The notes beneath the pieces are model-generated. The model did not search any database. It was not told the origin of the DNA and saw nothing but the letters and a program-made list of their open reading frames with translations. The translations under genes and the position numbers were made by a program. From the NCBI RefSeq assembly GCF_003403295.1, contig NZ_QUWV01000033.1:1-64000 (forward strand): 64,000 nt of DNA, read 5' to 3'. The DNA comes from Komagataeibacter melaceti. GTDB lineage: Bacteria > Pseudomonadota > Alphaproteobacteria > Acetobacterales > Acetobacteraceae. Positions 1 to 7,105 of the stretch are shown here, one piece after another. Every line of letters begins with the position of its first letter. Within the stretch, counting starts at the first letter, position 1.

Positions 1-208
1 GACGATAATAGACCGGCGGCGGGGGCGGAGGCGGGCCATACCCGTCCACCATGGCCCCGCCGATCACACCGCCGACAAGGCCACCCACCAGCCCGCCGAC
101 CAGCGCGTCACCCCCGCCGCCACGACCATGGGCATGGGCCTGCGGCGCGACCGCCGCCAGCCCGGTCAGGACAACAATCCCCGCTGCGATCCGACCGATA
201 TTCTTCAT
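1..208 (-). CDS. Glycine-zipper exported protein, partial (3' end outside window)
   Basis: The reading frame starts at 208 and stays open to the window edge, so only about 69 N-terminal residues are seen. They form a Sec-type signal peptide (MKNIGRIAAG onward, probable cleavage after AHA near residue 26). A Gly-rich stretch with repeated GGLVGG and GGVIGG follows, which is the glycine-zipper pattern of small envelope proteins, then a proline run. The ATG at 208 has an AGGAAC ribosome site 8 bases upstream; an in-frame ATG at 226 would only add six residues. The specific function cannot be assigned. Confidence 0.7.
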   Translation of the reverse strand, partial: MKNIGRIAAGIVVLTGLAAVAPQAHAHGRGGGGDALVGGLVGGLVGGVIGGAMVDGYGPPPPPPPVYYR

Positions 209-335
209 TACCGTGTTCCTGCTCATGTCTCGATCCGGGGCCACTTCCGGCCCCGTGCGGACAGGTTAAACAGGACGGGCATGGCGATTTACGGGCAGGT
301 GCCGCCCTTTTCATGCCACAAAGCGGCACGGGCCA

Positions 336-935
336 TCAGGGGTGTGCCGCGCGCAGTTCCTTCAGGCCCGAGGGGATGGCGAACACGTCTTCGCCCTGCG
401 GGGCGCGGGTGACGGAGGATGCTTCCACCATGACCCTGCCATCACGGATCACCTCCAGCATCACGCCGTCATCGGTGTAGCAGATCTCGCTGGGGCGCTG
501 GTCGGTGTCCTGTGTCTGCCACAGGTTGCATGTCGTTCCGGCCACGGTGGCGGTACCCGTGCGCAGCCAGTTGCCCTGCGCGCGCTGGCCCATCTGCACA
601 TTGGCTGCGCCCGGCGCGGGAATGACCGTGCGCACCTTCTGGTCGGCATTGACGACCGTAAGCGTGCCCGCGTGGTAATCGGTAATCATGTAGGTGCTGG
701 CGTTGCCGGGATCGACGCGCTGCATCATCCGCCCGCTGGACCAGCGCATGCGCTGGGTCATGACCTCCCGCGTGTCATGGGGCGGGTAGATGGTGTACGT
801 CACGTCCACATCATCCTGCGGGGTGACGTAGGGTGTCTGTGCATCCGGGGTGGCGGCGGGCGCGGGGCGCACGGTTCCCACCAGCAGGCAGGCCGCCAGC
901 GCGGCGCAGGCGGGGGCATACGCAAATCGTGTCAC
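336..935 (-). CDS. Exported protein of unknown function, paralogue of the gene at 966-1655
   Basis: 199 residues with an N-terminal signal peptide (hydrophobic segment about residues 8-27, cleavage near APAA). The mature part is predicted periplasmic. It shares with its upstream neighbour the pattern GTxxVAGxxCxxW, then about 17 residues later CxTxDGVxLxxI (here TVAGTTCNLW and ICYTDDGVML). The two proteins are therefore tandem paralogues, each with a conserved cysteine pair that may form a disulfide. The gene follows its paralogue with a 30-base gap on the same strand and is probably co-transcribed. The architecture recalls DUF4412-like envelope proteins, but that link is tentative. Confidence 0.75.
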   Translation of the reverse strand: MTRFAYAPACAALAACLLVGTVRPAPAATPDAQTPYVTPQDDVDVTYTIYPPHDTREVMTQRMRWSSGRMMQRVDPGNASTYMITDYHAGTLTVVNADQKVRTVIPAPGAANVQMGQRAQGNWLRTGTATVAGTTCNLWQTQDTDQRPSEICYTDDGVMLEVIRDGRVMVEASSVTRAPQGEDVFAIPSGLKELRAAHP

Positions 936-965
936 TTCGTGTAGTCCTTCAGATCGGCTGCGGTC

Positions 966-1655
966 TTATCCGGCATTGTGGTCCGTGCTTTTTGAAGCAG
1001 GCGTCCGGGGCGCGCCGGGGGGCGGGGGCGGATCAATCTTGCGGTAATCGGCCGGGGGCTGGAACATGCTGTCGGGGATGGGACCGTAAACGACCTTCGT
1101 CGCTTCCAGCCGCCCGCGCAGCCCGTCACCATCCACGCCGATTTCCTGCAGCACCACGCCATCTTCGGTCACGCAGGCGGTGGCGCTGCCCTGGTCGGTG
1201 GTGACATCCCACTGCGTGCAGGCCACGCCCGCCACCATGCCGGTCCCCTTGCGCGCGAATGTCATGGACAGGTCGAGCAGGAACGGGTTGCGGATGCCGT
1301 AGCGGGCATCAAGCTGGCTGTACACCTTCTGGGTATTGATGATGATGGTGACCTGACGGCTCATGCGGTTGAGAATCGTCTCGCCCATGCCCTGCGGGCT
1401 GTCGATTCGCATAAGCCCGCCGTTATAGGCGAACCATGTGCGCACGGTCTTGGGTTCGGGCACGCCATCGGGCTGGACGTTGTAGTCCACCTGCACATCG
1501 CGCGTGGGGGTAAGTGGTGGGTGGATGGAGGGGGCATCCTGCGCCATGGCGGCACCACAGCCCGATGTCATGGCCACCATGGCCGCCATCATGCCCAACG
1601 GTCCCCTGCCCTTTCGTATCCGCTTGCGTTCGGGGCGGGCCGCTGCATGTCTCAT
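966..1655 (-). CDS. Exported protein of unknown function, paralogue of the gene at 336-935
   Basis: 229 residues. The start at 1655 is preferred because AGGAAG lies 6 bases upstream; a longer frame beginning with TTG at 1709 would overlap the end of aat. An Arg/Lys-rich n-region and hydrophobic segment (about residues 20-38) end in AMAQ, a plausible signal cleavage site. The mature region carries MVAGVACTQW and ACVTEDGVVL, matching the downstream paralogue. A proline-rich C-terminus is present only in this copy. It lies downstream of aat on the same strand. Function unknown. Confidence 0.72.
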   Translation of the reverse strand: MRHAAARPERKRIRKGRGPLGMMAAMVAMTSGCGAAMAQDAPSIHPPLTPTRDVQVDYNVQPDGVPEPKTVRTWFAYNGGLMRIDSPQGMGETILNRMSRQVTIIINTQKVYSQLDARYGIRNPFLLDLSMTFARKGTGMVAGVACTQWDVTTDQGSATACVTEDGVVLQEIGVDGDGLRGRLEATKVVYGPIPDSMFQPPADYRKIDPPPPPGAPRTPASKSTDHNAG

Positions 1656-1705
1656 CACGTTCTTCCTCATACCTGCCCGTACGGAACCCTGCATTGGCAG
1701 GGCTG

Positions 1706-2383
1706 TCAACCGCCCGTGCCGCCCACCGCGCGCAGGGCGCGGATCGCGCCCTCCAGTTCCGTCGCGCTGTCATTTCCAATCCACCGGGCTTCCCCCTCAA
1801 CCGCGTGGCGAAGCAGGCGGAGGTACTGGCCTACCGGAATTTCGGTTCCCCCAAAACTGGCAAGATGCTCAGTGCCGAACTGCGTATCGAGCAAGGTAAA
1901 GCCCCCCAGGCGCAGCCGGGCCACCAGATGCACCAGCGCTACCTTGGACGCATCGCGCATGCGGCTGAACATGCTCTCGCCAAAAAAGGCCTGCCCGATC
2001 GCAACCCCGTACAGCCCGCCCACCAGCCTGCCCTCGTACCATGTTTCAACGCTGTGGGCGTGGCCCATGTCATGAAGCTGGCAGAACAGATCACGTATGC
2101 GTGGGCTGATCCATGTGTCCTCCCGCCCCGGCGCGGGTTCGGCGCAGCCATCCATCACGGCGGGAAAATCCCGGTCCGTCACCACGCTGAAGCGCGGGGA
2201 AAGCACGGTGCGCATGAGGCGGCGGGAGACATGGAACCCGTCCAGCGGCAGGATGCCGCGCATTTCCGGGCAGAACCATTCCAGTTCCTCGGACTGCGCA
2301 TCGGGCGCCATGGGGAACAGGCCGCCCCTGTAGGCGGCCAGCATGAGTTCCGGCGTAAGGTGAACCGTCTCTTGACCCGTCAT
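1706..2383 (-). CDS. aat: Leucyl/phenylalanyl-tRNA--protein transferase
   Basis: 225 residues, the usual length for Aat. The enzyme transfers Leu or Phe from aminoacyl-tRNA to proteins with N-terminal Arg or Lys, marking them for the N-end rule pathway. The family signature is visible: YRGGLFPM at residues 18-25 and WFCPEMRG at 36-43, then the GNAT-like core with [10 protein letters not shown] and FFGESMFS. The ClpS adaptor and ClpA unfoldase that recognise its products are encoded in the same window at 29.6-32.5 kb. The gene diverges from the D-2-hydroxyacid dehydrogenase gene across about 85 bases. Confidence 0.96.
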   Translation of the reverse strand: MTGQETVHLTPELMLAAYRGGLFPMAPDAQSEELEWFCPEMRGILPLDGFHVSRRLMRTVLSPRFSVVTDRDFPAVMDGCAEPAPGREDTWISPRIRDLFCQLHDMGHAHSVETWYEGRLVGGLYGVAIGQAFFGESMFSRMRDASKVALVHLVARLRLGGFTLLDTQFGTEHLASFGGTEIPVGQYLRLLRHAVEGEARWIGNDSATELEGAIRALRAVGGTGG

Positions 2384-2468
2384 GTTCTTCGGATAACCCT
2401 TTCACATGCTTTTCAAGCCATGGCCGCCGTGCCATGGCCCCGTCTTACGGCAGGAGAGATCACCTTCC

Positions 2469-3443
2469 ATGTCCCCCACCCGTCCCCGCCTGCTGCTGGT
2501 CCAGCGCCAGACCGGCCCTGTCATGCAACGCATCGAACAGAGCTTTAGCATAGCACCCGTACCAGACCACAGGCTGACCACGCGCGAACTGCTGGACATG
2601 GCGCGCGCGTTCCAGCCGCAGGCCATCATGACCGCCACCGGCCTGCCCCTGCGCGGTGATGACGTGGCCCAGTTGCCCGACTGCGTGAAGGTTGTCGCCA
2701 CCGTAAGCGTCGGCACCGACCACCTGGACATTCCGGCGCTGCATGCCCGCGGCATCATCGTCACCAACACGCCTGATGTGCTGACCGAATGCAATGCTGA
2801 CATGGCGATGCTGCTCATGCTGGCCGCCGCGCGACGCGCGGGGGAATACACCACCCTCATGCGCGCAGGGTGGGGGCGCGGGCTGGCCATGGACGAGATG
2901 CTGGGCACGCGCATAAGCGGCAAGCGCCTGGGCATTGTGGGCATGGGGCGCATCGGCCGGGCCGTAGCGCGGCGCGCGCGCGGGTTCGACATGAAGGTGA
3001 TGTATTCCAACCGCCGCCGCCTGCCTGCCGACCAGGAAGCCGGTGCCACCTATTTCAGCACCCTGACCGACATGCTCCCGCACTGCGATATCCTGAGCCT
3101 GCACCTGCCCGCCAGCCCGGAGACGGACGGCATGATCAACGCGGACCTGCTGGGCCGCCTGCCGCGCGGGGCCATTTTCGTCAACGCGGCACGTGGCGCG
3201 CTGGTGGATGAGGATGCGCTGATCGACGCCCTGCGCAGCGGGCAGGTTGGCGCGGCGGGGCTGGATGTCTTCCGCAATGAACCCAATCCCGACCCGCGCT
3301 TTCTGGAACTGCCCAACGTGTTCCTGACCCCCCATGTGGGCAGCGCCACCGTCGAGACCCGGACCGACATGGGCATGCTGGCGGTCGATAATGTGGAAGC
3401 AGTGCTGGCAGGTCGCGCAGCCCTGACCCCCGTTGCCGCCTGA
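2469..3443 (+). CDS. D-2-hydroxyacid dehydrogenase (glyoxylate/hydroxypyruvate reductase type)
   Basis: 324 residues from the ATG at 2469, which has AGGAGA about 10 bases upstream. The NAD(P)-binding motif G158-x-G160-xx-G163 is present, followed by SNRRR at 180-184, where basic residues usually indicate NADP(H) preference. The catalytic Arg (R242 in NAARGAL), Glu (E271 in RNEP) and His (H289 in TPHVG) of the family are all present. It probably reduces glyoxylate, hydroxypyruvate or a keto-aldonate in the cytoplasm; the exact substrate cannot be told. An earlier in-frame ATG at 2406 lacks family similarity. Confidence 0.93.
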   Translation: MSPTRPRLLLVQRQTGPVMQRIEQSFSIAPVPDHRLTTRELLDMARAFQPQAIMTATGLPLRGDDVAQLPDCVKVVATVSVGTDHLDIPALHARGIIVTNTPDVLTECNADMAMLLMLAAARRAGEYTTLMRAGWGRGLAMDEMLGTRISGKRLGIVGMGRIGRAVARRARGFDMKVMYSNRRRLPADQEAGATYFSTLTDMLPHCDILSLHLPASPETDGMINADLLGRLPRGAIFVNAARGALVDEDALIDALRSGQVGAAGLDVFRNEPNPDPRFLELPNVFLTPHVGSATVETRTDMGMLAVDNVEAVLAGRAALTPVAA

Positions 3444-3466
3444 GCGGGCCGGAAAGGAGGAACGCC

Positions 3467-3685
3467 ATGGGAGCGCCGGTCGTCTTCACGCTGTTCGCGC
3501 TGGCCACCCTTGTCCTGCAGGGTGTGGCCCCGCAGATGGATGGCGCATGGCGCACGCTGACGGGCTTTTACGTCACGTTCGCGCTTGGCGCGGTGCTGCT
3601 TGAATTCCTCGTCGCCCTCAGGCCCGCACGCGCCGTGCCGGGCGCGCGGGAAAAGGAACAGGAACCGGCTGGCAGGGATGGCTGA
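3467..3685 (+). CDS. Small inner-membrane protein
   Basis: 72 residues with a strong AGGAGG ribosome site just upstream of the ATG, 23 bases after the dehydrogenase stop. Two hydrophobic segments (about residues 5-20 and 33-50) suggest a two-pass membrane peptide. The charged C-terminal tail (about residues 51-72) is probably cytoplasmic. No family is recognised. Position and ribosome site suggest co-transcription with the preceding dehydrogenase gene. Confidence 0.7.
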   Translation: MGAPVVFTLFALATLVLQGVAPQMDGAWRTLTGFYVTFALGAVLLEFLVALRPARAVPGAREKEQEPAGRDG

Positions 3686-3702
3686 TCCCTGCCCGGGTCC
3701 TG

Positions 3703-4548
3703 TCAGGCCTCGCTGGCCTGGGCTGCGGCGTGTGCCTTCAGGTCGGCCGCGGTGCGGCGGACTTCCGGCCCGTATTCACGCTCAAGCCGCCGGATGGTGA
3801 AATGCGCCTGCGCCACGGCCCGGTAATGCGACAGGAACGCGGCATTAAGCGAAGCCCCACACAGCGCCCCGGCCACCGGCATCATCTGCAACGCGAATTT
3901 GCGTGACAGGCCCAGCCCGTAATGGGTCGCGACCTCGCTGACCAGCATGATGACCGGGCGGCCACGTAGCATGGCGCGGGCCGAGAAATAGCCAAGCTCG
4001 CTATCTTCTCCCGGCCCGGTGGCCCGGCCACCGAACGGGAAGGCACGCAGGGCGAAAACTTCCAGGCAGGCGGCGCGTGCGTCTTCGCGTGAAAGGTCCT
4101 CGCCCTGTTCACGGGCAATGCGCGCGATCTCGCGCATGATGGTCAGCGTCGTGAAGCTCACATCGGCCACCAGCCCCGGCAGGCCGGTAAAGCCCCCCAC
4201 CGCGCCCGATACGGTCACCGCCGCCTTGACGGCCGGGTCACGCCACGTAGACCCACCCGGCACGGCCGAGGCATCATGCGGGCGGTCCATGCCGATGACC
4301 GCGATGTTGAACGCGCGTGAGATGGCCGTCTCCGCCGTGGATTGCAGGCGCGCCTGCAGACCGGGGGCCAGCCCCAGCGTGCGCATGCCCAGCATGGCCG
4401 CCTGCCCCACAGCACCACCCATGAGGTCGGCAAGCCGCACCAGCACGCCGCGCCCCGTCTCGACCCGTTCCAGCGCCTGCTGGAGTTCGGTAATACACGC
4501 GCTGTCCAGCGTCAGCGGTGCCAGTTCGTTTGAGGAACCTGCACTCAT
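3703..4548 (-). CDS. EcsC family protein
   Basis: 281 residues. The middle and C-terminal parts match the EcsC family: a glycine/alanine-rich hydrophobic core around GAVGGFTGLPGLVADVSFTT, then IAREQGEDLSREDARAAC and a GGRATG-type loop, and a late hydrophobic segment MMPVAGALCGASLNAAF. EcsC was named from the Bacillus ecs ABC transporter operon, and its biochemical role is unclear. Here it stands alone, convergent with the small membrane protein at 3467-3685. A long GC-rich inverted repeat lies upstream at 4585-4634. Confidence 0.85.
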   Translation of the reverse strand: MSAGSSNELAPLTLDSACITELQQALERVETGRGVLVRLADLMGGAVGQAAMLGMRTLGLAPGLQARLQSTAETAISRAFNIAVIGMDRPHDASAVPGGSTWRDPAVKAAVTVSGAVGGFTGLPGLVADVSFTTLTIMREIARIAREQGEDLSREDARAACLEVFALRAFPFGGRATGPGEDSELGYFSARAMLRGRPVIMLVSEVATHYGLGLSRKFALQMMPVAGALCGASLNAAFLSHYRAVAQAHFTIRRLEREYGPEVRRTAADLKAHAAAQASEA

Positions 4549-4584
4549 TACAATGCCCTTCGCCTGATCTTCCGTAACAGTCCG

Positions 4585-4634
4585 GACCGGCCCGCGCGCA
4601 CCCCGCCATGGCAGGGCGCACAGGGGGGCCGGTC
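4585..4634. repeat. GC-rich nested inverted repeat
   Basis: The arms GACCGGCCC (4585-4593) and GGGCCGGTC (4626-4634) pair perfectly. Inside are GCGC/GCGC, CCC/GGG and the palindrome GCCATGGC. It lies between the EVE-domain gene stop and the EcsC gene start, both on the minus strand. It could end the upstream transcript or structure the EcsC leader. It lacks a T-run, so it is not a classical intrinsic terminator. Confidence 0.5.
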
Positions 4635-4730
4635 ACCACGCCCATGCGGCAGTTCCCACCGTTTCAGCACCATGATGGCGTTCTTGCAATGCGCATCACC
4701 ATACCTTCTGGCATGAAACGCCAGCCACCA

Positions 4731-5144
4731 TCAGCTGTTCCAGCCACCCATGCGGCACAGGTGCCGCCAGTGCGCATCCGAAACCGGCACGACGGAAAGC
4801 CGTGACTGACGGACCAGCGCCAGATCCTCCAGCGCGGGATCGGCCTTGATGGCCGCGAGCGTGACGGGGCGCGGCATGGGGCCGATGGCGCGCACATCCA
4901 CGCACACCCACCGGCCATCATCCGCCGTGGGGTCGGGATAGGCCGCGCGCACGACCTCCACCACGCCCACGATCTCGCGCCCGACATTGGAGTGATAGAA
5001 GAAGGCGCGGTCGCCCACTTCCATCGCGGCAAGGTTCTTTTTCGCCTGGTGGTTGCGCACGCCGGTCCAGGGTTCCACATCGTTTGCAACCTGCTCGGAC
5101 CATGAAAAGGCATCCGGCTCGGACTTGATCAGCCAGTAGGCCAT
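4731..5144 (-). CDS. EVE domain-containing protein
   Basis: 137 residues from the ATG at 5144. The N-terminus MAYWLIKSEPDAFSW and the following WTGVRNHQAKKNL and VGDRAFFYHSN are hallmarks of the EVE (PUA-like) domain, which often binds modified nucleic acid bases. The whole protein is one domain, as in stand-alone EVE proteins. It starts 10 bases after the stop of a YciI-like gene and is probably in an operon with it. The natural ligand is unknown. Confidence 0.93.
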   Translation of the reverse strand: MAYWLIKSEPDAFSWSEQVANDVEPWTGVRNHQAKKNLAAMEVGDRAFFYHSNVGREIVGVVEVVRAAYPDPTADDGRWVCVDVRAIGPMPRPVTLAAIKADPALEDLALVRQSRLSVVPVSDAHWRHLCRMGGWNS

Positions 5145-5154
5145 GGGCGTCTTT

Positions 5155-5448
5155 TCACTCCACCCGCATGCAATCACGAAAAACTGAACGGAACGGACGG
5201 ATCACCACGCTCTCGAACAGTTCCACCTTGGCGTACGGGTCTTCCGCGGCAAAGCCTTCGGCCGCGGCGCGATCGGCCACGTCAACCACCAGCAGGCTGC
5301 CGCAGGGGCGGTTTTCCGCGTCCAGCAGCGGGCCGCCATGCACCAGGTGCTGCTTCCAGCGCTCCAGATAGGCCAGATGGCGTTCACGCGTGGCCTTGCG
5401 GGTTTCAAGGCAGCCGGGTTTATCCGTACAGACAATGGCAAACAGCAT
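5155..5448 (-). CDS. YciI-like protein
   Basis: 97 residues starting at an ATG directly behind GGAGGAGAAAAC, a strong ribosome site. The ferredoxin-like YciI fold is recognisable: MLFAIVCTDKPG, then LVHGGPLLD, then AEGFAAEDPYAKVELFESV. YciI proteins are small dimeric proteins, some with hydrolase activity, usually of unknown substrate. The gene immediately precedes the EVE-domain gene. It diverges from ccmC across about 150 bases that should hold both promoters. Confidence 0.92.
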   Translation of the reverse strand: MLFAIVCTDKPGCLETRKATRERHLAYLERWKQHLVHGGPLLDAENRPCGSLLVVDVADRAAAEGFAAEDPYAKVELFESVVIRPFRSVFRDCMRVE

Positions 5449-5599
5449 GTTTTCTCCTCCTTGGGCGGGACCGTACCATGATGGGACAGGACTGGCCGTG
5501 TCTTTTTTAACGCGATAGTGTAGAGCAGCAAAACGCCAGCCCCCACCCGATTGCGGGTCATGGCCTGATTTTTCTCGACCGTTTTCATCGCAGGGACCG

Positions 5600-6418
5600 A
5601 TGCCCCCCCGCACGGATGGATCAACCTTGAACGTAACGCAAAGCCTGACCGCACGAACCGGCAACCTTTTCCACCGCTATGCCAATCCGGGGCGTTTCCT
5701 GCGCATGGGCGCGCGGCTCCAGCCATGGCTGACATGGCCTGCACTGGTGCTGTCCATTATCGGGATTACGTGGGGGCTGTTCTTCTCCCCCGCCGACTGG
5801 CAGCAGGGCGACAGCGTGCGCATAATGTACGTGCATGTGCCAACCGCATGGCTGGCATCATCGGGCTACATGGGCATCGCCATCTGTTCCGTGCTCTCGC
5901 TGGTCTGGCGGCACCCGCTGGCGGACCTTGCTGCGGTCGAGATCGGGCCGGTGGGCGCTGCCATCACCGCCGTATGCCTCGCCACCGGCTCGCTATGGGG
6001 CAAGCCGATGTGGGGCACGTGGTGGGTGTGGGATGCGCGGCTGACATCGGTGCTGGTGCTGTTCTTCCTGTACCTGGGGCATATCGCGCTGATCCGCGCG
6101 TTTGACGAACCCCAGCGCGGCTACCGGGCCGCCGCCATACTGGGGCTGGCCGGTGCCATTGACCTGCCCATCATCAAATTCAGCGTGCAGTGGTGGAACA
6201 CCCTGCACCAGCCCGACAGCATCACCGTTACCGGTGCGCCGACCATGTCCACCTCCATGCTGTGGCCGCTCGGGCTGACCACGCTGGGCTTCACGCTGGG
6301 CTTTGGCGCCATTGTCCTGGCCCGCCTGCGCGCCGCCGTGATGGAAAGCCGCATGCGCACGATCCTGGCCGCCAACCGGGGCCGCCAGTCCGCCCCCCAG
6401 CATAACAGTACCCCCTGA
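5600..6418 (+). CDS. ccmC: Haem exporter/haem-handling protein CcmC
   Basis: 272 residues. CcmC loads haem onto CcmE in the periplasm during System I cytochrome c maturation. The tryptophan-rich WGTWWVWDARLTS motif is at 138-150 and the conserved His in YVHVP is H79; six hydrophobic segments fit the known topology. The N-terminus is about 30 residues longer than typical CcmC, so the TTG at 5630 is an alternative start. This is the first gene of a contiguous ccmCDEFGHI operon; its stop overlaps the ccmD start. Confidence 0.96.
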   Translation: MPPRTDGSTLNVTQSLTARTGNLFHRYANPGRFLRMGARLQPWLTWPALVLSIIGITWGLFFSPADWQQGDSVRIMYVHVPTAWLASSGYMGIAICSVLSLVWRHPLADLAAVEIGPVGAAITAVCLATGSLWGKPMWGTWWVWDARLTSVLVLFFLYLGHIALIRAFDEPQRGYRAAAILGLAGAIDLPIIKFSVQWWNTLHQPDSITVTGAPTMSTSMLWPLGLTTLGFTLGFGAIVLARLRAAVMESRMRTILAANRGRQSAPQHNSTP

Positions 6419-6567
6419 TGACACATCTGCCCTATATCGTGGCCGCTTACGGCCTGACCATTGGCGTCGCCATGGTCCTGTCCATCAACGCCACGCTGCG
6501 GCTGCGGCAGGCGCGCAGGCGGCTGGCCGCCATCGAGCAGCCCGGCCGGACACGCCAGCCATCATGA
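6418..6567 (+). CDS. ccmD: Haem exporter small subunit CcmD
   Basis: 49 residues. The ATG at 6418 shares its A with the ccmC TGA stop, and the gene's own stop overlaps the ccmE start. The layout is typical of CcmD: MTHLPYIVAAYG, one transmembrane segment through about residue 27, then an Arg-rich cytoplasmic tail (LRLRQARRRL). CcmD stabilises the CcmABC-CcmE complex and helps release holo-CcmE. Assignment rests on size, topology and exact position. Confidence 0.88.
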   Translation: MTHLPYIVAAYGLTIGVAMVLSINATLRLRQARRRLAAIEQPGRTRQPS

Positions 6568-7097
6568 CCCGCAAGAGCCGACGCCTGTGGCTGGTGGTTG
6601 CGTGCATGATCGGGCTGGGGTCCGCCGCCGCCCTGACCCTCAGCGCCTTTTCATCGAACATCGTGTTCTTCATGGCGCCCTCGCAGGTGCAGGCCAAACC
6701 CCCGCCGGCTGACCGCACCATCCGCCTTGGCGGCATGGTGGTGGCGGGCAGCGTGCGGCGTGAAACGGTCAAGGACTCTCCTGTCGCCATTTTTGACGTG
6801 ACCGACGGGCAGGCCGCCGTAACCGTGCGTTATGAGGGCATCCTGCCCGACCTGTTCCGTGAGGGGCAGAGCGTGGTCGCCGTGGGCACCGTCAACCGCG
6901 ATGGCACGTTCCGCGCAAGCGAGGTTCTCGCCAAGCATGACGAGACCTACATGCCCAAGGAAGTGGCGGAGGAACTGCGCCGCAGCGGCAAGTGGGACCC
7001 CCGCTTCGGCAAGGCGCCGGACGCCGCAAGCTGGAACACCATGACCGCCTCGGACGCCGCGAAGAAAACGGCCACCCAGACACCTGACGGAAACTGA
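6564..7097 (+). CDS. ccmE: Cytochrome c maturation haem chaperone CcmE
   Basis: 177 residues: one N-terminal anchor (about residues 8-30), then a periplasmic OB-fold domain. The covalent haem-binding motif HxxxY is present as HDETY with His125 and Tyr129. CcmE receives haem from CcmC and hands it to CcmF/CcmH for attachment to CXXCH motifs. The start overlaps ccmD by four bases, and ccmF begins 8 bases after the stop. Confidence 0.97.
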   Translation: MTRKSRRLWLVVACMIGLGSAAALTLSAFSSNIVFFMAPSQVQAKPPPADRTIRLGGMVVAGSVRRETVKDSPVAIFDVTDGQAAVTVRYEGILPDLFREGQSVVAVGTVNRDGTFRASEVLAKHDETYMPKEVAEELRRSGKWDPRFGKAPDAASWNTMTASDAAKKTATQTPDGN

Positions 7098-7105
7098 CAT
7101 CCGCA

